13,822 bases of DNA from an uncultured Clostridia bacterium (GTDB lineage: Bacteria; Bacillota; Clostridia; Oscillospirales; Acutalibacteraceae): contig CALGGQ010000005.1 of NCBI GenBank assembly GCA_937915775.1, positions 1-13,822 on the forward strand. The letters are read 5' to 3'. The position numbers were made by a program, and so were the translations under genes. The notes under the pieces were generated by a model, which had not been told where the DNA came from, did not search any database, and saw only the letters and a list, made by a program, of their open reading frames with translations. How positions within the stretch are numbered: position 1 is the first letter of the stretch; each line of letters opens with the position of its first letter. Of the stretch, positions 8,218-13,822 are shown piece after piece.

Positions 8218-10212
8218 TTAAACATCCAAATTTTGTACAAATTTCGCATTCTTTTCAATAAATTCTCGACGTGGTTCAACATTATCGCCCATCAGGATGG
8301 CGAAGTTTTCGCTGGCGCGCTGGGCGTCCTCAATAGTAACGCGCAGCATCGTGCGGTATTCGGGGTCCATCGTGGTTTCCCAGAGCTGCTCGGGGTCCAT
8401 TTCGCCGAGACCTTTATAGCGCTGGATATCGCACTGTCCCTCAAATTCGGCAATAATCGCGTCGCGCTCCTCGTCCGAGAAAGCGTAGCGGCTCTTTTTG
8501 CCCTTGCTGACCTTGAAGAGCGGCGGCTGCGCGAGGTACACATAGCCGTCCTCAATAATCTGCGGCATATAACGGAAGAAGAAGGTGAGCAGCAGGGTTC
8601 TGATATGCGCGCCGTCCACATCGGCATCCGCCATAATAATGATTTTATGGTATCTCAGTTTATTAATATCGAATTCGTCGCCGATGCCGGTGCCGAGCGC
8701 CATCACAACAGGCACGAGCTTTTCGTTGGAATAGACCTTGTCCACTCTTGCCTTTTCCACGTTGAGCATCTTGCCCCACAGCGGCAGGATTGCCATATGC
8801 TCACGGTCGCGGCCTTCCTTAGCGGAGCCGCCTGCCGAGTCACCCTCAACGATGTAGATTTCGCACTTTGTCGGGTCCTTGCTGGTGCAGTCGGCGAGCT
8901 TGCCGGGCAGGGAATTGCTCTCCAGCGGCGATTTTCTTCTGGCGTTTTCTCTTGCCTTGCGGGCGGCTTCTCTTGCTCTGGAAGCGTCAAGCGCTTTGTT
9001 GAGAATGGTCTTTGCCGTCTGCGGATGCTCCTCAAAGTAGGTCATCAGCTTGTCGTATACAAGGGAGGCAACCAGACCGGTGATATCGGTATTACCGAGC
9101 TTACCCTTCGTCTGTCCTTCAAACTGCGCCTCCGTCAGCTTGACGGAGATAATCGCGGTGATACCCTCGCGCACATCGTCGCCGGACAGTTTTTTATCGT
9201 TATCCTTTAAAATGCCGAACTTCTTGCCGTAATCGTTGAACACTCTGGTTAAAGCAGTTTTAAAGCCGGTTTCGTGCGTACCGCCGTCCACGGTGTTGAT
9301 ATTGTTGGCAAAGGATAAAATCGTTTCGTTATATTGGTCGGTATAGCACAGCGCGATTTCCGCCGAGCGATCGCCCTTCGTGGTGGAGATATGGATAACC
9401 TCCTCCTGCACGGGGTTAAAGCCGCGGCTCATGTTGATATATTCCACGAAGGAGCGGATACCGCCCTCGTAGCAATAGACGCCGCTGTGCTCCTCATCGT
9501 CATATTTATCCTCGGGATTGCGGTCAAATTTTTCGCGCTTATCCGTCAGGGTAATGGAAAGACCGGCATTCAAAAACGCCTGCTCGCGCAGCCTTCTCTC
9601 TAAAATATCAAAATCGTATTTCGTCGTTTCCTGGAAGATATCCGGATCCGCCTTAAAGCGGATGAATGTGCCGTGACCGTTGTCATCGCCGATAATGTGC
9701 AGCTCGTCAACGGGAATGCCACGCTCAAAGCGCTGGGCATAAATGTGGCCGTTCTGGGTGACCTCTACCTCCATCCATTCGGACAGCGCGTTCACTACCG
9801 AGGAGCCGACGCCGTGCAGACCGCCCGATACCTTGTAGCCGGAGCCGCCGAACTTACCGCCGGCGTGCAGCACAGTCAGTACAACCGTGACGGCAGGGAG
9901 TCCTGTTTTTTCGTTGATACCCGTCGGAATGCCGCGTCCGTTATCGCGCACGGTGATGATGTTGCCGGGCAGGATTTCCGTTTCAATATGCGTACAGACG
10001 CCTGCCAACGCCTCATCAATCGAGTTATCCACAATTTCATACACAAGATGGTGCAGACCGCGCGGACCGGTGGAGCCGATATACATGCCCGGGCGCTTGC
10101 GGACTGCTTCCAGCCCCTCGAGCACCTGAATATCGTCGGCACTGTATTCATCGGTGACGACAGTATCAATATCCTCTTCCTCTAAATTGGTGATTTTGAT
10201 TTCTTCAGCCAT
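8218..10212 (-). CDS. gyrB: DNA gyrase subunit B
   Basis: The ATPase subunit of DNA gyrase, which with GyrA introduces negative supercoils. At 664 residues it is somewhat longer than the usual ~640, with an acidic N-terminal tail of about 25 residues. The GHKL ATPase domain carries EGLEAVRKRPGMYIGS (32-47), catalytic Glu59 and Asn63 in YEIVDNSIDE, Asp90-Gly94 in RDNGRGIP, and the lid GGLHGVGSSVVNALS (130-144). The TOPRIM domain has EGDSAGG (456-462) and the metal-binding Asp529, Asp531 and Asp533 in ADADVDGAH. The C-terminus has QRYKGLGEM (597-605). The residue after LPL is Trp478 where many GyrBs have Arg or Lys. The ATG has GAGGAA just upstream. remB ends 20 bp before. gyrA does not follow in this window. 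Confidence 0.99.
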   Translation of the reverse strand: MAEEIKITNLEEEDIDTVVTDEYSADDIQVLEGLEAVRKRPGMYIGSTGPRGLHHLVYEIVDNSIDEALAGVCTHIETEILPGNIITVRDNGRGIPTGINEKTGLPAVTVVLTVLHAGGKFGGSGYKVSGGLHGVGSSVVNALSEWMEVEVTQNGHIYAQRFERGIPVDELHIIGDDNGHGTFIRFKADPDIFQETTKYDFDILERRLREQAFLNAGLSITLTDKREKFDRNPEDKYDDEEHSGVYCYEGGIRSFVEYINMSRGFNPVQEEVIHISTTKGDRSAEIALCYTDQYNETILSFANNINTVDGGTHETGFKTALTRVFNDYGKKFGILKDNDKKLSGDDVREGITAIISVKLTEAQFEGQTKGKLGNTDITGLVASLVYDKLMTYFEEHPQTAKTILNKALDASRAREAARKARENARRKSPLESNSLPGKLADCTSKDPTKCEIYIVEGDSAGGSAKEGRDREHMAILPLWGKMLNVEKARVDKVYSNEKLVPVVMALGTGIGDEFDINKLRYHKIIIMADADVDGAHIRTLLLTFFFRYMPQIIEDGYVYLAQPPLFKVSKGKKSRYAFSDEERDAIIAEFEGQCDIQRYKGLGEMDPEQLWETTMDPEYRTMLRVTIEDAQRASENFAILMGDNVEPRREFIEKNAKFVQNLDV

Positions 10213-10232
10213 AAATCTTCCTCATTTTTTTG

Positions 10233-10466
10233 TTACTTGCTTCTCTTATACAATGTTGCCGTGTTGAGCGGGCTGACATATACCTTTCTGTCAGTAATGA
10301 CAAAGCTCTTCGGCAAATCATAATTCACATATTCCACACGCTTATCTTTTTCGGCTTTGGCGAGATAATCGCGCGTCGCCTTATTCACGGTGGAGGTATC
10401 CATATCAAAGATACCGATGATGTCACGGTCCTGTAAAACCGTGGATTCTCCTAAATGAATGTACAT
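10233..10466 (-). CDS. remB: RemB / YaaB (DUF370) extracellular-matrix regulatory protein
   Basis: A small 77-residue protein recognised by its start MYIHLGESTVLQDRDIIGIFDMD and the later DLPKSFVITDRKVYVSPLNTATLYKR, the pattern of the RemA/RemB family. In Bacillus subtilis the gene sits in the same place between recF and gyrB. The RemA paralogue there is a DNA-binding activator of biofilm-matrix genes; the role of RemB is less well defined. Oddly, I see no Shine-Dalgarno before the ATG (the upstream bases are ATTAATTAAACT), and a heptad/hairpin repeat begins only 13 bp upstream. It may depend on weak, A/U-rich initiation. gyrB follows after 20 bp and is probably co-transcribed. Confidence 0.92.
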   Translation of the reverse strand: MYIHLGESTVLQDRDIIGIFDMDTSTVNKATRDYLAKAEKDKRVEYVNYDLPKSFVITDRKVYVSPLNTATLYKRSK

Positions 10467-10479
10467 AGTTTAATTAATG

Positions 10480-10541
10480 TAGTTATTAGTTAGTAGTTAG
10501 TAGTTATCAGTTATTGGGTGGGCTGCGCCCACACCCATTTT
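10480..10541. repeat. Heptad array plus GC hairpin, copy A (recF-remB gap)
   Basis: Five heptads close to TAGTTAG occupy 10480-10514 (TAGTTAT, TAGTTAG twice, TAGTTAT, CAGTTAT). They are followed by a 23-bp segment (10515-10537) whose core GTGGGC, TGC, GCCCAC is a perfect 6-bp hairpin with a three-base loop, then TTTT. The same order and orientation recur at 13216-13290, where the 23-bp segment matches at 21 positions. The recF stop codon (10540-10542) lies at the edge of the repeat. The structure suggests a dispersed REP/MITE-like intergenic repeat; I see no coding capacity and no target-site duplication. Confidence 0.85.
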
Positions 10542-11625
10542 AAATGATTTTTCCGTTTTCAATATGAATCGTCTTTCCCTGCTTTAAGCGCAGGATGGTT
10601 TCCTTATCGCAGCAGGTGATGAACACCTGGCGGTTTTTGATATGATTTAAGATGTAATCCTGCCGCACCTCGTCAAGCTCGCTCATCACATCGTCCAGCA
10701 GGGCGACAGGCTCTGTGCCGGTCAGCTGCTCCAGCAGCTCCGCCTCCGCCAGCTTTAATGCTAGCACGCAGCTGCGCTGCTGCCCCTGCGAACCGAAGGT
10801 ACGCGCGCTTTTGCCGTTAATCAGAATATTGATATCATCGCGGTGCGGTCCGACGGTGGTATTGCGATTGATGATATCCTGCACCTTTGCCTGCTCGAGC
10901 GCATTGAGTAACTGCTGCTCAATCTGGGCTAAATCCGCCGTGTAATCGCACACGGAGCGGTACTGCAGCGTGATATGCTCCTTTTGCGAGCTGATGCCGA
11001 GGAAAATCTCCTGCAATATTGGTGCAATCGCTTCCATATATCTGAGCCGCTGGTACACCATTTTCGCGCCGGTGCGGGCTAAATTCTGATTCCAGATATA
11101 GAGTAGCTCGTCCATTTCCGGGTGCTTTGCCAAATCCTTTAAAAGCGAATTTCGCTGCTGCAGCGCCCGGTGATATTCCTTCAGCACCGTGCGGTAATTT
11201 GACTTAATCTGGCACAGCGCGCCGTCGATAAAATAGCGCCGCTCCTGCGGACCTCCTTTAATCATGTTCAGATGGCTCGGGCTGAAAATCACCGCTTTAA
11301 TAACATCGGACAGCGCAGCGGTGCTTTTCTTTTTCACACCGTTTAATGTAACCTCTTTTTTTTCACCGAGGAGCAGCTCCGCCTGCTGCTCCCGCTCCTC
11401 TGCAGTAAAGGTGATTTTCAGCCTGCTGTTTGCGTGTTCAAACTGCACGAGCTCCTTATCCTTTACACCGCGGAAGCTGTGCGCTCCCGTAAACAGATAA
11501 ATGGCCTCCAGCAGGTTCGTTTTGCCCTGTGCATTTTCACCCCAGATGATATTAACGTCGTCAAAATCCGTCTGCAGCGCTTCAAAATTACGAAAATACT
11601 CCAGTTCTATCGTATTAATTTTCAT
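10540..11625 (-). CDS. recF: DNA replication and repair protein RecF
   Basis: RecF is an SMC-like ATPase that helps load RecA at gapped DNA. At 361 residues it is of normal family length. Walker A is GENAQGKTN (29-37), the ABC signature is SQGQQRS (279-285), and Walker B plus D-loop is LLDDVMSELD (309-318). The phrase FSPSHLNMIKGGPQERRYFID (114-134) and TTVGPHRDD (256-264) are typical of RecF. Its start overlaps the end of yaaA by 11 nt and I see no clear Shine-Dalgarno, so translation is probably coupled to yaaA. The TAA stop falls at the edge of repeat copy A, which raises the possibility that the last residues changed when the repeat arrived, though the length looks normal. Confidence 0.98.
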   Translation of the reverse strand: MKINTIELEYFRNFEALQTDFDDVNIIWGENAQGKTNLLEAIYLFTGAHSFRGVKDKELVQFEHANSRLKITFTAEEREQQAELLLGEKKEVTLNGVKKKSTAALSDVIKAVIFSPSHLNMIKGGPQERRYFIDGALCQIKSNYRTVLKEYHRALQQRNSLLKDLAKHPEMDELLYIWNQNLARTGAKMVYQRLRYMEAIAPILQEIFLGISSQKEHITLQYRSVCDYTADLAQIEQQLLNALEQAKVQDIINRNTTVGPHRDDINILINGKSARTFGSQGQQRSCVLALKLAEAELLEQLTGTEPVALLDDVMSELDEVRQDYILNHIKNRQVFITCCDKETILRLKQGKTIHIENGKII

Positions 11626-11866
11626 CGTTTACAATCGTGTAATCAGCGGCAAAGGCGGTCACCACGTCGCCGTTTCTCAGCTTTTTTCCGCGCGCGGTAC
11701 AGATTTCGCCGTTCACGCGGATAATGCCGTCCTGAATCATTTCCTTTGCCTGTCCGCCTGTTTCGGCAATGCCCATCATCTTGAGAAATGCCTGCAGCTG
11801 GATAAACTCGGTATGAATCAAAACGTCCTCCCGCCGATGCTCCTTTGCTTTTACCTTAATTTTCAT
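11615..11866 (-). CDS. yaaA: S4-domain RNA-binding protein YaaA (RlbA)
   Basis: A small basic protein with an S4 RNA-binding fold, encoded between dnaN and recF as in many Firmicutes. The S4 core runs from about TEFIQLQAFLKMMGIAETGG through AKEMIQDGIIRVNG to KKLRNGDVV (residues 19-69). The B. subtilis relative is linked to ribosomes or large-subunit assembly; the exact role is not well established. The ATG at 11866 gives 83 residues and overlaps dnaN by 11 nt, but has only a weak ribosome site. A TTG at 11819-11821 (codon 16) is preceded by GGGAGG (11827-11832) with a five-base gap and would give about 68 residues, close to the family's usual length. I list the longer form; the true start is uncertain. 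Confidence 0.92.
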   Translation of the reverse strand: MKIKVKAKEHRREDVLIHTEFIQLQAFLKMMGIAETGGQAKEMIQDGIIRVNGEICTARGKKLRNGDVVTAFAADYTIVNDEN

Positions 11867-12968
11867 TTTTCAGTCTCACGGGTAAGACGAGGAAAATGAA
11901 GCTGTCGCCCTCCAGCGGCATTACCTTTGCCGGGCTGATAGCGCCGTTAAATTCCATCCTGACCTCGTCGGTATCCGCTGCGTTCAGCGCGTCCAGTAAG
12001 AATTTCGAGTTAAAGCCGATTTCCACACGGTCGCCGGAGGTGTTGACGTGCGTATAATCTACCACTCTACCGAGAGAGGACACGGTGGAGACGCGCAGCT
12101 GGTCGTTTTCAAACAGGCAGCGAATCGGGTTTTTCTGGTTATTTTCAATCACGGGCAGCGTGCGTTCAATGCAGTCAATCGCATCGCGCGTGTTGAGCAA
12201 CACCGTTGTTGCCGTTACGGACGGCACCGTCGTTCTGTAATCTAAGAATTCACCGTCCAGCAGGCGGCTGATGATAGAATAATTTTCCACCTCAAAAATG
12301 ATATGGCGCTTGCCGACGGCAACGGAAATCTTGTTTTCACTTTCCGTATCCATTAGCTTGATTAATTCACGGATGGTCTTTTTCGGCACGATGAAGGAAA
12401 TCGGCTCACCGTCGTACGCCGCCTTTTCCTTTCTGATGGCAAGACGGTAACCGTCTACACCAATCAGCGTAATTTCACCCTGCTGTAAATCAAACTTTAA
12501 GCCTGTGTAAACCGGCTTATTGCTCTCTGTATCGGCAACGGCAAACACGGTCTGAATAATCATCGAATACAGCATTTTTTGCTCCAGCTCGAGCGGATAG
12601 CCGCCGTTGACGGAGGGCAGTTCGGGATAATCGTTTGCGTCAATGCCCGTGATATTGTACTGCGCCGCGCCGCTGATAATCGAAACAGAGGTGCCCTTGG
12701 TTTCAATCGTTACCTCCTCGTCAGCGAGCTTGCGGATAATATCGCACAGCACCTTGGCATTAATGACGATGGCGCCGGCTTCCTCCACGTCTACGTTAAG
12801 CGTGGTGTTAATGCCGAATTCAAAATCGTAGCCCGTCAACGAGAGCAGGCCGGAACCGCACTCCATCAGGATACCCTCAATCGTCGGAATCGTCACCTTA
12901 GCGTTGACGGCTCTGATAACATTGTTGCAGGCTGTGTTCAGTTCTTTGGTGTTACAGGTTAATTTCAT
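11856..12968 (-). CDS. dnaN: DNA polymerase III beta subunit (sliding clamp)
   Basis: The ring-shaped clamp that tethers the replicative polymerase to DNA. It has 370 residues, the normal length, with the three repeated clamp domains at about 1-120, 130-245 and 250-370. Typical features are the start MKLTCNTKELNTACNNVIRA, the TIPTIEGILMEC strand, NKPVYTGLKF in domain II, GFNSKFLLDAL in domain III and the C-terminal FLVLPVRL, part of the pocket that binds partner proteins. The ATG has AAAGGA (12976-12981) seven bases upstream. Downstream it overlaps yaaA by 11 nt. The gap before it holds the likely origin. No confident promoter was found; transcription from dnaA may continue through. Confidence 0.98.
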   Translation of the reverse strand: MKLTCNTKELNTACNNVIRAVNAKVTIPTIEGILMECGSGLLSLTGYDFEFGINTTLNVDVEEAGAIVINAKVLCDIIRKLADEEVTIETKGTSVSIISGAAQYNITGIDANDYPELPSVNGGYPLELEQKMLYSMIIQTVFAVADTESNKPVYTGLKFDLQQGEITLIGVDGYRLAIRKEKAAYDGEPISFIVPKKTIRELIKLMDTESENKISVAVGKRHIIFEVENYSIISRLLDGEFLDYRTTVPSVTATTVLLNTRDAIDCIERTLPVIENNQKNPIRCLFENDQLRVSTVSSLGRVVDYTHVNTSGDRVEIGFNSKFLLDALNAADTDEVRMEFNGAISPAKVMPLEGDSFIFLVLPVRLKNEN

Positions 12969-12999
12969 AGAAGTGTCCTTTCTTCATCAAAATGGCAAA

Positions 13000-13070
13000 A
13001 ATTACATTTTCAGCTTAAATAGAATAACTTAAATATTCGTAATAGTAGAGGCTGTTGAAAAAGTGTAAAA
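13000..13070. other. Origin unwinding element: tandem DnaA boxes, GC spacer, DnaA-trios, AT-rich stretch
   Basis: On the minus strand TTTTACACT (13062-13070) directly abuts TTTTCAACA (13053-13061); each matches the DnaA consensus TTATNCACA at 7 of 9 positions. A four-base GCCT (13049-13052) follows. The opposite (plus) strand then carries three DnaA-trios, TAA, TAG, TAG (13040-13048). Beyond them lies an A/T-rich stretch with TATTTAAG twice. This order and strand match the basal unwinding system described in B. subtilis, where DnaA spreads from a box onto the trio strand. Confidence 0.65.
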
Positions 13071-13100
13071 GTTCGATTTACCGCTTAAACGCTGGATTTT

Positions 13101-13109
13101 TTCTTCACA
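13101..13109 (+). other. DnaA-box-like 9-mer TTCTTCACA
   Basis: TTCTTCACA on the plus strand differs from TTATNCACA only at position 3. Its orientation is opposite to the other boxes in the gap. Confidence 0.45.
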
Positions 13110-13145
13110 TTCGGCAAATGAAAAATGCGTAAAAAATCTGGAAAT

Positions 13146-13154
13146 TGTGGAAAA
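13146..13154 (-). other. DnaA box TTTTCCACA
   Basis: Minus-strand TTTTCCACA, 8 of 9 to TTATCCACA; T at position 3 is an accepted variant, known as the usual form in cyanobacteria. It is the best single box in the gap. Confidence 0.6.
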
Positions 13155-13188
13155 TTTTCGTTTTCAACCGGCGCAAGGAAAACGCAGC

Positions 13189-13197
13189 GGTGGAAAA
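13189..13197 (-). other. DnaA-box-like 9-mer TTTTCCACC
   Basis: Minus-strand TTTTCCACC, sharing the first eight bases with the box at 13146-13154 and in the same orientation, 43 bp away. Confidence 0.45.
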
Positions 13198-13206
13198 GGA
13201 AAAAAT

Positions 13207-13215
13207 AGTGGAAAA
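13207..13215 (-). other. DnaA-box-like 9-mer TTTTCCACT
   Basis: Minus-strand TTTTCCACT, again the same eight-base core and orientation, 18 bp from the previous one and abutting the heptad array at 13216. Confidence 0.45.
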
Positions 13216-13290
13216 TAGTTAGTAGTTAATAGTTAATAGTTAGTAGTTAGTAGTTAGTAGTTATTTGGTGGGCTGTGCCCACACCCATTT
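13216..13290. repeat. Heptad array plus GC hairpin, copy B (dnaA-dnaN gap)
   Basis: Seven heptads occupy 13216-13264 (TAGTTAG, TAGTTAA twice, TAGTTAG three times, TAGTTAT). The 23-bp hairpin segment follows at 13265-13287, with core GTGGGC, TGT, GCCCAC, then a T run. It is in the same orientation as copy A at 10480-10541, with two more heptads and two substitutions in the hairpin segment. It abuts the last DnaA-box-like site on its left. Confidence 0.87.
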
Positions 13291-13300
13291 TTATAATGCC

Positions 13301-13376
13301 GTGCGCAGCACCCATTTAACTACTTACTACTTACTATTTACTACTTACTACTTACTACTTACTACTTACTATCTAC
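13301..13376. repeat. Opposing heptad array (TACTTAC)8 with small hairpin, reaching the dnaA stop
   Basis: Eight heptads occupy 13321-13376: TACTTAC six times, with TATTTAC as the third unit and TATCTAC as the last. Before them lies a short hairpin GTGC, GCA, GCAC (13301-13311) and the 9-mer CACCCATTT (13309-13317), which also occurs at 13282-13290 in copy B. The complement of the unit, GTAAGTA, differs from the copy B unit GTTAGTA at one base, so the two arrays form an imperfect inverted pair. The dnaA stop codon (13373-13375) lies inside the last unit. Confidence 0.87.
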
Positions 13377-13822
13377 TGCTCATCTTTTATATTATTGATA
13401 ATATCCAGCACCTGTGCATTGAGGGCGGAATTGCTTTCCAGCAGTTTTTCCATTTCCTCAATATTGTACATCACTGTGGTGTGATCCTTATTAAATTCCT
13501 TGCCGATATCCTTCAGACTCATCGCGGTCACGTTACGGATAATGTAAAAGCACATTTTTCGCGCGTTGGAAATGTTCGCGTTGCGCTTTTTGCTGTAAAT
13601 ATCGTCCACGGAAACACCGGTGGTGCGGCTGACCTCGTCCACCACCCGTTTAATCGTGACAGGCAGCGGCTGCACATCGTTTAAAATATCCTTGATAGCG
13701 GACTGCGCGATGGCAATTGTTGCCTCCTGCTCACCGAAGGTGCAAAGCGCGTGGAGCTTTTTGGTAATACCCTCCAGCTGACGGATATTGGATTTCACGC
13801 GCTCGGCAACATATTCCACCAC
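13373..13822 (-). CDS. dnaA: Chromosomal replication initiator protein DnaA (C-terminal part, cut by window edge)
   Basis: The initiator that binds origin boxes and opens DNA. Only the last 149 codons are present; the gene continues beyond the right edge and the first codon seen (GTG) is internal. The fragment begins in the lid of the AAA+ domain with VKSNIRQLEG (10-18), including the sensor-2 Arg. Domain IV follows, with KKRNANISNARKM (78-90) and the box-binding helix-turn-helix DIGKEFNKDHTTV (105-117). The signature Arg before Asp-His-Thr-Thr is Lys112 here. The downstream gap carries boxes that also depart from the classical consensus. The stop TAG lies within the last heptad of the repeat array beside it. 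Confidence 0.97.
   Translation of the reverse strand: MVEYVAERVKSNIRQLEGITKKLHALCTFGEQEATIAIAQSAIKDILNDVQPLPVTIKRVVDEVSRTTGVSVDDIYSKKRNANISNARKMCFYIIRNVTAMSLKDIGKEFNKDHTTVMYNIEEMEKLLESNSALNAQVLDIINNIKDEQ

Larger units (their letters stand above)
12985..13215. other. Probable chromosomal replication origin (oriC) between dnaA and dnaN
   Basis: The dnaA-dnaN gap is the usual origin position in Firmicutes. Reading from dnaA to dnaN (minus strand), it holds TTTTCCAC-type DnaA boxes at 13207-13215, 13189-13197 and 13146-13154, another box-like 9-mer at 13101-13109, two abutting box-like 9-mers at 13053-13070, then a GC-rich spacer, DnaA-trios and an AT-rich stretch to about 12985. None of the boxes is the perfect TTATCCACA. 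The rest of the 404-bp gap (13216-13372) is filled by heptad repeats and a hairpin. The assignment rests on position and motif order. Confidence 0.8.

Noticed and set aside
8770..8790. GyrB Trp478 in LPLWGK as a drug-resistance change
   Set aside because: The substitution is more likely a lineage feature; nothing in the sequence supports resistance.
8233..9210. Long plus-strand open frame of 325 codons opposite gyrB
   Set aside because: It lies fully antisense to a well-conserved gyrB, has no ribosome site I could see, and its product is a Val/His/Arg-rich shadow typical of antisense frames.
10515..10541. Hairpin of repeat copy A as the recF terminator
   Set aside because: The T run follows the hairpin on the plus strand, while recF is on the minus strand, where no T run follows; remB is probably co-transcribed.
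13216..13376. CRISPR array
   Set aside because: Units are seven bases long and directly abutting, with no spacers, so this is a simple tandem repeat.
13265..13684. Plus-strand open frame with repeated Thr-Tyr-Tyr-Leu-Leu
   Set aside because: The peptide repeat is just the TACTTAC heptads read in frame (three heptads give seven codons), and the rest is antisense to dnaA.

Overview
This window is the replication-origin region of a Gram-positive bacterium, most likely a Clostridia-class Firmicute of the Oscillospiraceae/Ruminococcaceae type. The evidence is the gene order dnaA, dnaN, yaaA (S4 domain), recF, remB, gyrB; low-GC Gram-positive Shine-Dalgarno sites; a sensor kinase of a type common in Clostridia; and a remB gene, which Firmicutes typically carry in this position. 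Base composition looks close to balanced. Every gene I accept lies on the minus strand, so transcription runs from the right edge (dnaA, cut by the window) to the left edge.

Right part (about 8.2-13.8 kb): the DNA replication block. The C-terminal part of dnaA is followed by a gap of about 400 bp that holds the likely oriC. It contains several DnaA-box-like 9-mers of the form TTTTCCAC(N), and next to dnaN a compact unwinding element: two abutting boxes, a short GC stretch, three DnaA-trio triplets and an AT-rich stretch. The same gap carries heptanucleotide repeat arrays and a GC-rich hairpin. A second copy of heptads plus hairpin sits between recF and remB, so the two direct copies bracket dnaN-yaaA-recF. 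dnaN, yaaA and recF overlap one another by 11 nt each and form a tight operon. remB and gyrB follow.

Middle (about 7.4-8.2 kb): gyrA does not follow gyrB. Instead there is a 235-bp AT-rich gap with two inverted repeats, then a small membrane protein resembling an ECF transporter substrate-binding (S) subunit.

Left part (1-7.4 kb): a large secreted subtilisin-family (S8) protease with its own strong sigma-A-like promoter and an intrinsic terminator. After the terminator comes an OmpR-family response regulator, a seven-pass sensor histidine kinase with a large extracellular domain, and an unrecognised single-pass membrane protein. These last three genes overlap end to start and are probably one transcription unit. 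A pair of 11-bp-spaced direct repeats upstream of the regulator is a candidate binding site for it.

Most of the window is ordinary conserved chromosome. I do not see a clear new defence or mobile system. The parts most worth a second look are the heptad/hairpin repeat family at the origin, the trio element, and the unusual protease and sensor operon.
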